DNA of 64,000 nt from Geminicoccus roseus DSM 18922 (GTDB taxonomy: Bacteria > Pseudomonadota > Alphaproteobacteria > Geminicoccales > Geminicoccaceae): NCBI RefSeq assembly GCF_000427665.1, contig NZ_KE386572.1, forward strand, positions 5,084,373-5,148,372, written 5' to 3'. Shown one piece after another: positions 45,412 to 52,664 of the stretch. Position 1 is the stretch's first letter, and the number at the start of each line of letters is the position of its first letter. The notes beneath the pieces are model-generated. The model ran no database searches. It was not told the origin of the DNA and saw only the letters and a program-made list of their open reading frames with translations. The position numbers and the translations under genes were made by a program.

Positions 45412-46536
45412 ATGGAAAGCAACCAGGAAACTTTCAATGATTGCGCACCGATTTTTGTACTTGGTTCGACCCGATCCGGAACGACACTTACTCGATCCAT
45501 TTTGAGCGCCCATAGCAACATCGCGATTGCCGATGGGTTCCACTACTGGGTCGAGGTTGCCCATTTTTCGAAAGTCGTTCCCGACCTCCGGGCGCCGGGA
45601 GCACTGGACCAGTTCTTCACGCTGCTGAGGACGTCGCGGCACTTTGTGCACATCGCCGATCTCGATCCCGAGCTCGCCGAGGTGCGCACTCTCCTGGAAC
45701 AAGATCCGAATCCCACGCCTGCCCGGTATTTCCGCTACGCCATGGAGACTTATGCCCGGCGGCGGGGAGCCGCCCGCTTTGGCGAGAAGACCTCCGCCAA
45801 TGTCCGCTACCTCGACGAGGTCCAGGCGATGTTCCCTCAGGGCAGGATCCTCAACCTCGTCCGCGATCCGCGCGCCAACGTCACCTCGCATCTCCATGTC
45901 CCCTGGGCGTCGCGCGATGTGGTCTCTCTGGCGCTCAAATGGAAGCTGGCGGTGCGCTCCTTCCTCGATTTCCAGGCACGCGGCCCTCGATATCCGCAGA
46001 ACGTGATGGAAGTGCGCTACGAGGACCTCGTGGACGAGCCGGAGGCGGTCATCCGCCGGATCTGCGCCTTTGTCGGCGAGCCCTACGACCCGAAGATGCT
46101 GGCCCACCAGGACCATTCCGGCATCAAGGTCAGCGCCCTGCCCTGGAAGACCGGCGTCACCAAGGCGATCTACGGCGGCGCGGTCGACCGCTGGCGCCAG
46201 GAGCTGACCGGCCCGCGCCTGGCCCTCGTCCAATGGCTGACCGCCCCGGAGATGCGGCACTATGGCTACCAGCCGCTTCCGGTCTCCGCGGCGGATCGCG
46301 CCCGGATGCCCGCCCAGTTCGTCCGGGAGTTCCAGCTCTGGCTCGCCTACAAGCGCCGCCAGCGCGAGGAGCGGCGCCAGGCGGGGCCGCAATATTACGA
46401 CGATTCGGGCGTGTACCGGATGATGCTGGGGCTGCTGGGCCGCGTGCCCGGGGCAAGATCGTCCTCCGGGTCGAGCGCTCCGATCAAAGAACCCCTGCCG
46501 AGCAGCGGGCGCGCCGGCGGGCCGCCCTCCCCCTAG
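45412..46536 (+). CDS. PAPS-dependent sulfotransferase
   Basis: Sulfotransferase-3 family protein of 374 residues. The PAPS 5'-phosphosulfate loop is LGSTRSGTTLTRS near residue 17, and the 3'-phosphate site is in LVRDPRANVTSHLHVPWA near 147; VMEVRYEDLVDEPEAVIRRI is typical of the family. It could sulfate a polysaccharide or lipid. The start ATG 45412 follows GAGGAG. It is divergent from the pyruvyltransferase gene with a 280-base AT-richer gap, and no sulfate-activation gene lies in the window. The C-terminus after ~350 is a Ser/Pro-rich tail. Confidence 0.85.
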   Translation: MESNQETFNDCAPIFVLGSTRSGTTLTRSILSAHSNIAIADGFHYWVEVAHFSKVVPDLRAPGALDQFFTLLRTSRHFVHIADLDPELAEVRTLLEQDPNPTPARYFRYAMETYARRRGAARFGEKTSANVRYLDEVQAMFPQGRILNLVRDPRANVTSHLHVPWASRDVVSLALKWKLAVRSFLDFQARGPRYPQNVMEVRYEDLVDEPEAVIRRICAFVGEPYDPKMLAHQDHSGIKVSALPWKTGVTKAIYGGAVDRWRQELTGPRLALVQWLTAPEMRHYGYQPLPVSAADRARMPAQFVREFQLWLAYKRRQREERRQAGPQYYDDSGVYRMMLGLLGRVPGARSSSGSSAPIKEPLPSSGRAGGPPSP

Positions 46537-46559
46537 CCGGAGCACCGCCGCACGTCGCA

Positions 46560-46587
46560 TTGACGCCGACATCTGACATGTTAGCAT
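46560..46587 (+). promoter_or_regulatory. candidate promoter with overlapping GntR-type palindrome
   Basis: TTGACG (46560-46565), 16-base spacer, TAGCAT (46582-46587), about 75 bases before the GMC oxidoreductase start. Inside lies the near-palindrome CTGACATGTTAG at 46573-46584 (five of six pairs match). FadR/FCD-type GntR regulators bind short palindromes of this size, and a GntR gene is second in the operon, so autoregulation by repression is plausible. Confidence 0.45.
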
Positions 46588-46660
46588 CCAGCCCATCCGG
46601 CCGGGCTGAACCCGGTCGCGCGCCGCGGGACGGCGCCAAGACAGGGAAAGGCAGGATCAG

Positions 46661-48307
46661 GTGGCCGGCGAGTACGATTACATCGTGGTGGGCGGGGGCA
46701 GCTCCGGATGCGTGACCGCGGGCCGGCTGGTGAAGGACCACGGCGCCCGCGTCTTGCTCCTGGAAGCCGGCCCCAGCGACCGCACGCCGCTCGTCAACAT
46801 GCCGGCCGGCTTCATCAAGCTCCTGGGCGTCGAGAAGTTCATGTGGTTCTACGAGACCATGCGCCAGGAGCGGCTGGGCGGCCGCGCCCCGATCATCCCG
46901 CAGGGGCGGATCCTGGGCGGCGGCAGCTCGGTCAACGCCATGATCTATGTGCGCGGCCAGCCCGCCGACTACGATCCGTGGGAGGAAAGCAGCGGCGGGG
47001 CCGGATGGGCCTATCGCAACATCGTCGCCCACATGCGCCGCATGGAGGGCAACCAGCGCCTGCACAACGCCCTGCACGGCGTGTCCGGCCCGCTGAAAGT
47101 CTCCGACCCGCTGCACACCTGCGAGGCGAGCCGCGCCTTCATCCGCGCCGCCCAGGCCGTGGGCATCCCCTATAGCGGCGACTTCAACGGCACGCGGCAG
47201 ACCGGCGTCGGCTTCTACCAGACCACGACCTACCAGGGCCGCCGCTGCTCCGCGGTCCATGCCTTCCTCGACCCGGTGCGGGACGACCCGAAGCTGACCC
47301 TGCAGACCGGCGTGCTGGTCAACCGGATCGTGCTGGAAGGCAGGCGGGCCGTGGGCGTCGAATATGTCCAGAACGGCCAGACCCGCCAGGCCCGGGCGAC
47401 GCAGGAGGTGATCCTGTGCGCCGGCGCCATCGCCACGCCGAAGCTGATGATGCTCTCCGGCATCGGCCCCGAGGCCGAGCTCGCCCGGCACGGCATCGCG
47501 CTGCGGCATCGCCTGGACGGGGTCGGCGCCAATTTTCAGGATCATCACGAGGTGCCGGCCATCGCGATGACCAACGGCGCCTATGGCTACCATGGCCAGG
47601 ACACCGGCCTGGCGAAGTACCGCAACGGCCTGCAATACCTCCTGTTCCGCTCCGGCCCGGTCGCGTCCAACGGCGTGGAGGCCGGCGGGTTCTACAATCC
47701 CGAGGACCCGGACGCCGATCCGACCATCCAGCTGTTCTGCGTGCCGGCAGTGTTCCTCGACAAGGACATCAAGGACGTCCAGCCGGACCACGGCATCACC
47801 ATCAATTCCTGCCTGCTCCGCCCCAAAAGCCGCGGCTCGATCACGCTGCGCTCCGCCGACCCGACCGCGCCGCCGGTGATCGAGCCCAACTATTTCGACC
47901 ATCCGGACGACCTGCGCATCACCCTGGCGTCCTTGAAGATCGTCCGGGAGATGTTCGCCGCCGAGCCGCTCAAGGACATGGTCAGGAAGGTGGTGTTCCC
48001 CGCCGACGAGCTGACCACCGACGAGCAGCTGGTCGCGCATTGCAAGCGGTTCGTGAAGACCGTCTACCATCCGGCCGGCACCGCCAAGATGGGCACCGAG
48101 CGCGACCCGATGGCGGTGGTCGACCCGGAACTGCGGGTGATCGGCCTGGAAGGGCTTCGGGTGTTCGACGCCTCGATGATGCCCAACATCATGAGCGGCA
48201 ACACCAACACCATCGTCCTGGCGGTGGCCGACAAGGGCGTGGCGATGATGATGAAGGAGGAGCTGCCGGCTCCGGTCGACCTCCCCAACCGGCCGCTCGC
48301 GGCATGA
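46661..48307 (+). CDS. GMC-family FAD-dependent oxidoreductase (choline dehydrogenase-like)
   Basis: Flavoenzyme of 548 residues that oxidises an alcohol to an aldehyde or ketone. The dinucleotide fold is YDYIVVGGGSSGCVTAGRLV at the N-terminus; GMC signature 1 is GRILGGGSSVNAMIYVRGQPADYD (split), signature 2 GAIATPKLMMLSGIGP; the active-site His and Asn are in YHPAGTAKMG and GNTNTIVLA. The start is GTG 46661. The true substrate is unknown; the DAD-like cupin and SDR downstream suggest an aromatic or terpenoid alcohol. Its stop overlaps the GntR gene start by four bases (ATGA). Confidence 0.88.
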   Translation: MAGEYDYIVVGGGSSGCVTAGRLVKDHGARVLLLEAGPSDRTPLVNMPAGFIKLLGVEKFMWFYETMRQERLGGRAPIIPQGRILGGGSSVNAMIYVRGQPADYDPWEESSGGAGWAYRNIVAHMRRMEGNQRLHNALHGVSGPLKVSDPLHTCEASRAFIRAAQAVGIPYSGDFNGTRQTGVGFYQTTTYQGRRCSAVHAFLDPVRDDPKLTLQTGVLVNRIVLEGRRAVGVEYVQNGQTRQARATQEVILCAGAIATPKLMMLSGIGPEAELARHGIALRHRLDGVGANFQDHHEVPAIAMTNGAYGYHGQDTGLAKYRNGLQYLLFRSGPVASNGVEAGGFYNPEDPDADPTIQLFCVPAVFLDKDIKDVQPDHGITINSCLLRPKSRGSITLRSADPTAPPVIEPNYFDHPDDLRITLASLKIVREMFAAEPLKDMVRKVVFPADELTTDEQLVAHCKRFVKTVYHPAGTAKMGTERDPMAVVDPELRVIGLEGLRVFDASMMPNIMSGNTNTIVLAVADKGVAMMMKEELPAPVDLPNRPLAA

Positions 48308-49026
48308 GCGTCGGGATCGCGGACCGCGGCGCCGCCGCGGTGCCGCCGATCGACCGCCCGGAGCAGCTCACCGACCTGGTCCTGGCCCGCCTGCGCCAGG
48401 ACATCGTCGAGGGTGCGCTGGACCTGGGCGAGCGCCTGTCCGAGCAGCAGCTGGCCACCCGCTACCGGGTCACCCGGGCGCCGGTTCGCTCCGCCTGCAT
48501 CCGCCTGCAGGGCCAGGGCCTGGTCACCATTGTGCCGCAGCGCGGGATCTTCGTGTTCGATCCCAGCGCCCAGGAGGTGCGGGCCTTGTGCGAGCTGCGC
48601 GCGGCGCTGGAATTGGAGGCGGCCGCCCTGGCGCTGGCCCGGGACCGGGACGGTCTCCTGCTGGCGCTGGACCGGGTGATCGAGAGGATGCGGCCGTACA
48701 CCGGGGATCCCGCAAGGATCGCCGAGCTCGGCTACCAGAGCCTGGATTCCGACTTCCACCTGGCAATCCTGCAGGCCGCCGCCAGCCCCATGCTGCTGGA
48801 AGCCTACCGGTCCACGGTGAACTGGCGGTTCTCGGCGCTCCGGACCCGGCTGGCCCGCCAGTCCGAGCATGCCGGGAACTCGTTCCGCGAGCATCTGGAG
48901 ATCCGCGACGCCGTCCGCCAGGGCGACCTGCCGGATCTCCAGGCGCGGCTGCGCCGCCATATCGACAACACCGACCGCTACTACGCCCGCCTGCTCCAGG
49001 CGCGCGCGTCCCAATCCGCCGACTGA
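48304..49026 (+). CDS. GntR-family (FCD domain) transcriptional regulator
   Basis: Repressor-type regulator of 240 residues. The N-terminal winged helix is DIVEGALDLGERLSEQQLATRYRVTRAPVRSACIRLQGQGLV (about 30-75), and the FCD effector domain follows, with metal-type residues in YQSLDSDFHLAILQAA and HLEIRDAVRQGDLPDLQARLRRHI. The effector is likely an acid made by the pathway. It sits between the GMC gene (4-base overlap) and the cupin gene (12 bases), so it probably controls its own operon. Confidence 0.88.
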   Translation: MSVGIADRGAAAVPPIDRPEQLTDLVLARLRQDIVEGALDLGERLSEQQLATRYRVTRAPVRSACIRLQGQGLVTIVPQRGIFVFDPSAQEVRALCELRAALELEAAALALARDRDGLLLALDRVIERMRPYTGDPARIAELGYQSLDSDFHLAILQAAASPMLLEAYRSTVNWRFSALRTRLARQSEHAGNSFREHLEIRDAVRQGDLPDLQARLRRHIDNTDRYYARLLQARASQSAD

Positions 49027-49038
49027 AGAGGATCCGCC

Positions 49039-49545
49039 GTGAGCGCCTTCTACGCCGACATGAAGAACTCGACCCATCCGCTGGCCCCGGCGGAGATCGC
49101 GGTCAAGGCGATCCCCGACGACGAGCGGGTCTGGGTCCCGCAGGCGCCGGATGTCTGGTTCCGGCCCCTGATGCTCAACACGCTGGCCGGCCAGTGGTGC
49201 AACCTCCTGCGGGTGCGAAAGTCCGGCATCCTGTCCCGCCACCTGCACCCCAACCCGGTGCATGGCTTCGTGCTCAAGGGCCGGTGGAAGTATCTGGAGC
49301 ACGAGTGGACCGCCGAAACCGGCTCCTATGTGTTCGAGCCGCCGGGCGAGATCCACACGCTCTGGGTGCCCGAGGATACCGAGGAGATGATCACCTTCTT
49401 CAACATCACCGGCTGCATGTACTACCTGAACGACAAGGACGAGCATGTCGGCTTCGAGGACGTGTTCAAGAAGATCGACATGTGCCGCAAGCACTACAGC
49501 GAGGTCGGCCTGGGCGCCGATTATCTCGACCAGTTCATCCGCTGA
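49039..49545 (+). CDS. cupin dioxygenase, 2,4'-dihydroxyacetophenone dioxygenase-like
   Basis: Cupin protein of 168 residues. The metal-binding His residues lie in ILSRHLHPNPVHGFVLKG (H-x-H..H) and in PPGEIHTLWVPED; the central part AGQWCNLLRVRKSG and WKYLEHEWTAETGSYVFEPPGEI are like those of 2,4'-dihydroxyacetophenone dioxygenase, an iron enzyme that cleaves the C-C bond between the ring carbonyl and the hydroxymethyl group. The start is GTG 49039 after AGGATCC. Substrate is inferred only from this family likeness; it is operonic with the GMC and SDR genes. Confidence 0.75.
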   Translation: MSAFYADMKNSTHPLAPAEIAVKAIPDDERVWVPQAPDVWFRPLMLNTLAGQWCNLLRVRKSGILSRHLHPNPVHGFVLKGRWKYLEHEWTAETGSYVFEPPGEIHTLWVPEDTEEMITFFNITGCMYYLNDKDEHVGFEDVFKKIDMCRKHYSEVGLGADYLDQFIR

Positions 49546-49583
49546 TCCCGACCGCTCCCGCACACCCGCAAAGGCCTGAGCCG

Positions 49584-50321
49584 ATGTCCACCGCCTTCCG
49601 CCCGGACCTGTTCCAGGGCCGCCATGTCCTCATCACCGGCGGCACGTCCGGGATCGGCAAGGCGGTGGCGAAAGCCTTCCTCGCCCATGGCGCCAGCGTC
49701 ACCGCGGTGGGCGCCCTGCCCGCCGAGGTCGAGGCCGCCGAAGCGGACCTGCCGGGTGCCAGGCGCCAGGTCCTGGACGTGCGCGACAACGCCGCCGTGC
49801 TGGCCCTGGTCGGCAGCCTGCCGCGGCTCGACGTGCTGGTGACCTGTGCCGGGGTGATCCGCCGCCATGCCGAGCTGGAGCCGGACGTGTTCGCCGACGT
49901 GCTCGACATCAACCTGAACGGCACGATGCGCGCCTGCGCCGCCGCCCGGCCGCTGCTGGCCGCGTCCGGCGGCTCGATCGTCACCACCGCCTCGATGCTG
50001 AGCTTCTTCGGCGGTGGCCTGGTGCCGGGCTATGCCGCGTCGAAGGGCGGCGTGGCGCAGCTCACCAAATCCCTGGCGATCGCCTATGCCGCGGACGGCA
50101 TCCGGGTGAACGCGATCGCGCCCGGCTGGATCGAGACCCCGCTCACCGGCGGCATCCAGGAGGACCAGGCGCGCTATGCCGCGATCCGCGACCGCACCGC
50201 GCTCAAGCGCTGGGGCAAGCCCGACGACCTGACAGGCGCGGTCCTGTTCCTGGCCTCCCCCGCCGCCGCCTACATCACCGGCACGGTCCTGCCCGTCGAT
50301 GGCGGCTACCTGGTCGTCTGA
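49584..50321 (+). CDS. short-chain dehydrogenase/reductase
   Basis: NAD(P)-dependent SDR of 245 residues. The cofactor loop is LITGGTSGIGKAVAKAF; VTCAGVI, the Ser in TTASMLSFFGG and the catalytic YAASKGG (Tyr-x3-Lys) are present, and IAPGWIETPLTGG and YITGTVLPVDGGYLVV end it. It has a shortened fold between strands two and three. Start ATG 49584. It lies 38 bases after the cupin gene and probably acts on the alcohol or ketone intermediate of the same pathway. Confidence 0.9.
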   Translation: MSTAFRPDLFQGRHVLITGGTSGIGKAVAKAFLAHGASVTAVGALPAEVEAAEADLPGARRQVLDVRDNAAVLALVGSLPRLDVLVTCAGVIRRHAELEPDVFADVLDINLNGTMRACAAARPLLAASGGSIVTTASMLSFFGGGLVPGYAASKGGVAQLTKSLAIAYAADGIRVNAIAPGWIETPLTGGIQEDQARYAAIRDRTALKRWGKPDDLTGAVLFLASPAAAYITGTVLPVDGGYLVV

Positions 50322-50357
50322 GCCGTACCTGTTCCGCCGGCTCCGGTGGCCGGCGGC

Positions 50358-50708
50358 TCAGACATGGGCCAGGATGTTCACCAGCCGGCCGAACGGGTCA
50401 CGGACATAGAAGCGCCGCACGCCCCAGGGCTCGGTCGCCGGGCCATAGGCCACCGGCAGGCCCCGGGCCAGCACCCGGCGATAAACCTCGTCCAGGTCGT
50501 CGACCTCGACCGAAAGATCCGGCACCGGCGTGCCCGAGCCGCCTTCGCTCGCGATGGAGACCTGCGCCAGGGCACTTCCCTCGCCGGCGAACGTCATGAT
50601 CCAGCCATGGTCCATCACCAAGCGCAGGCCAAGGATATCGCCGTAGAAGGAGCGGGCGTCCTCCAGCCGATCCGAGGCGATGTTGGCGACGATGCGTTTC
50701 ACGGCCAT
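50358..50708 (-). CDS. VOC (glyoxalase/bleomycin resistance) family protein
   Basis: Small 116-residue metal-dependent or binding protein of the VOC fold. It has the beta-alpha-beta unit KRIVANIASDRLEDARSFYGDILGLRLVMDHGWIMTF (split) and the second unit with LSVEVDDLDEVYRRVLARG and FYVRDPFGRLVNIL. It probably is one half of a homodimeric VOC enzyme. The function could be glyoxalase, dioxygenase or antibiotic binding. ATG 50708 was chosen because the fold begins here; a longer frame to 50762 adds no conserved sequence. Convergent with the SDR gene. Confidence 0.82.
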   Translation of the reverse strand: MAVKRIVANIASDRLEDARSFYGDILGLRLVMDHGWIMTFAGEGSALAQVSIASEGGSGTPVPDLSVEVDDLDEVYRRVLARGLPVAYGPATEPWGVRRFYVRDPFGRLVNILAHV

Positions 50709-50887
50709 CCGATCTTCCCCAGCGCATGGAGACATGGCTCGGCGATCCGGAGCCGAGCCCATCCATCAGCCGAGCATAGCAGGACCGCATCGACCCGGCA
50801 GGACCGCCGTTCTATGGCTGGAGGTCCGCGACCTCCGAGCGGCCCGACCCGTGGCTGCCGCCGCGTCGCGACGAGGAGAGCCTACCG

Positions 50888-51952
50888 ATGATCGAGAGCG
50901 CACGCTTCCCCGGACGCTACCTGCAGGGACCAGGGGCCCTGGCACGGCTGGGCGAGGAAGCGTGCGGCTACGGCAGCTCGGCCCTGGCGCTGCTGGATGG
51001 CGGCGTGTTCGACCGCCTGGCGCCGCGTGTCCAGGAGGCCTGCGCCGGCTCGGTGGAACTCGTGCTGCGCCGCCATGGCGGCGAGTGCTCGCCCGAGGAG
51101 ATCGACGCCGCGGTCAAGGCGGCGCAGGCGGCGGGCAGCCGGCTGGTGATCGGCATCGGCGGCGGCAAGGTCCTGGATACCGCCAAGGTCGTGGCGCACG
51201 AGCTGGGTCAGCCGGTGGTGGTCGTCCCGACCATCGCCGCTTCCGATGCCCCCTGCAGCGCGCTGGCGATCGTCTATCGGCCGGATGGCACCACCCTGCG
51301 CGACCAGGTCCTGCCGCGCAGCCCGGACCTGGTCCTGGTCGACACCGACGTGATCGCCCAGGCGCCGGCGCGCATGCTGGCGGCGGGGATCGGCGACGCG
51401 CTCGCCACCTGGTACGAGGCGGAGAGCTGCCGCCGGAGCGGTGCCCCCAACATGATGGGCACGCCCGGCGTACCGATGGCGCACGCCATCGCCGCCTATT
51501 GCCGGGACGTGGTCTGGGAGTTCGCCGAGGCGGCGCTGGCCGAATGCGATGCCGACCGAGCCGGGCCGGCGCTGGAGCGGATCGTCGAGGCCAACATCCT
51601 GGCCAGCGGGATCGGCTTCGAATCCGGCGGGGTCGCTGCGGCCCATGCCATCCACCATGGCCTGTGCGAGTTGGACGAGGTCCACCATCACCTCCACGGC
51701 GAGAAGGTCGCCATCGGCATCCTGGCGGGCCTGCTCCTGCACGAGGACATGGAAGAGTTCGAGCGGGTCCGCGCCTTTCTCCAGCGGGTCCGCCTGCCGG
51801 TCAGCCTGAGCGGGATCGGCATCGCCGACGCCTCGCTGGCCAAGCTCGAGAAGGTCGCCGCCCGGGCCTGCCGGGCCGCCGAGATCATCCATTTCGAGCC
51901 GATCCCGATCAGCGAGGCCATGGTGGTCCGCGCCCTCCAGCGACTGGCGTGA
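50888..51952 (+). CDS. gldA: glycerol dehydrogenase (Fe/Zn alcohol dehydrogenase family)
   Basis: NAD-dependent glycerol dehydrogenase of 354 residues, the usual GldA length. The NAD-binding loop is VIGIGGGKVLDTAK; VVVVPTIAASDAPCSALAIVY follows; metal ligands are Asp and His in AAGIGDALATWYEAE, AAHAIHHGL and HHHLHGEKVAIG. It converts glycerol to dihydroxyacetone. The start follows GAGGAG. It is close to (six bases before) the 5-FTHF cyclo-ligase gene; no glycerol kinase or transporter is seen near it. Confidence 0.9.
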   Translation: MIESARFPGRYLQGPGALARLGEEACGYGSSALALLDGGVFDRLAPRVQEACAGSVELVLRRHGGECSPEEIDAAVKAAQAAGSRLVIGIGGGKVLDTAKVVAHELGQPVVVVPTIAASDAPCSALAIVYRPDGTTLRDQVLPRSPDLVLVDTDVIAQAPARMLAAGIGDALATWYEAESCRRSGAPNMMGTPGVPMAHAIAAYCRDVVWEFAEAALAECDADRAGPALERIVEANILASGIGFESGGVAAAHAIHHGLCELDEVHHHLHGEKVAIGILAGLLLHEDMEEFERVRAFLQRVRLPVSLSGIGIADASLAKLEKVAARACRAAEIIHFEPIPISEAMVVRALQRLA

Positions 51953-51957
51953 TTTTG

Positions 51958-52623
51958 ATGAGCGATCCGGACGACGAACCCCGTGGCTATGCCTCCCCGG
52001 CCTGCTCCATGCACGAGCTGGATCCCGCCTACATGGGTCTGCCTGCCGACCCCAGTCAGGTGATGAGCTGGCGCAAGCTGGAACGCGCCCGCCTGATCGA
52101 GGCGCGCATGGCGGTGCCGGCCTCGGTCCGCGCGGGCCACGCGGCGGCGATCGGCCGGGCCCTCGACGCGGAAATCGGCGATCCGGCCGGCCGGACGATC
52201 AGCCTGTTCTGGCCGTTCCGGGGCGAGCCGGACCTGCGGTTCTGGATGGAGGCGGCCAGTGCGAAGGGTGCGGTATGCGCCCTGCCGGTCGTGGTGGAGA
52301 AGAGAGCGCCGCTGCAGTTCCGGGCCTGGCGGCAGGGCGACCGGATGGAGCGCGGGATCTGGAACATCCTGGTGCCGGCGGACGGCGCCGAGGTCGTGCC
52401 CGACATCGTGATCGCTCCCTTGGTCGGATTCGACGCGGCCTGCTTCCGCTTGGGCTATGGCGGCGGCTATTTCGACCGGACCCTGGCCCGGCTGAACCGC
52501 GCGCCCAAGGTGATCGGCGTCGGCTACGAACTGCAAAGGATCGAGACGATCCGGCCGCTCGACCACGACATCCCGATGGACGTGATCGTGACCGAACTTG
52601 GAACGGCGATGCGCCGCGGCTGA
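51958..52623 (+). CDS. 5-formyltetrahydrofolate cyclo-ligase family protein
   Basis: Folate-salvage enzyme of 221 residues that turns 5-formyl-THF into 5,10-methenyl-THF with ATP. The conserved C-terminal signature RLGYGGGYFDRTLARLN and the nucleotide/substrate segment ISLFWPFRGEPDLRFWMEAA are present; a basic R-R-type motif of family (WRKLERARLIEARMAVP) lies before. The N-terminus is about 40 residues longer than E. coli YgfA and contains SPACSMHELDPAYMG, seen in several alphaproteobacterial homologues. Six bases after gldA, probably co-transcribed by position only. Confidence 0.85.
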   Translation: MSDPDDEPRGYASPACSMHELDPAYMGLPADPSQVMSWRKLERARLIEARMAVPASVRAGHAAAIGRALDAEIGDPAGRTISLFWPFRGEPDLRFWMEAASAKGAVCALPVVVEKRAPLQFRAWRQGDRMERGIWNILVPADGAEVVPDIVIAPLVGFDAACFRLGYGGGYFDRTLARLNRAPKVIGVGYELQRIETIRPLDHDIPMDVIVTELGTAMRRG

Positions 52624-52664
52624 CGGGTCGGCCGCGGCGCATGCTCAGGAGGTGACCGGCCGGT

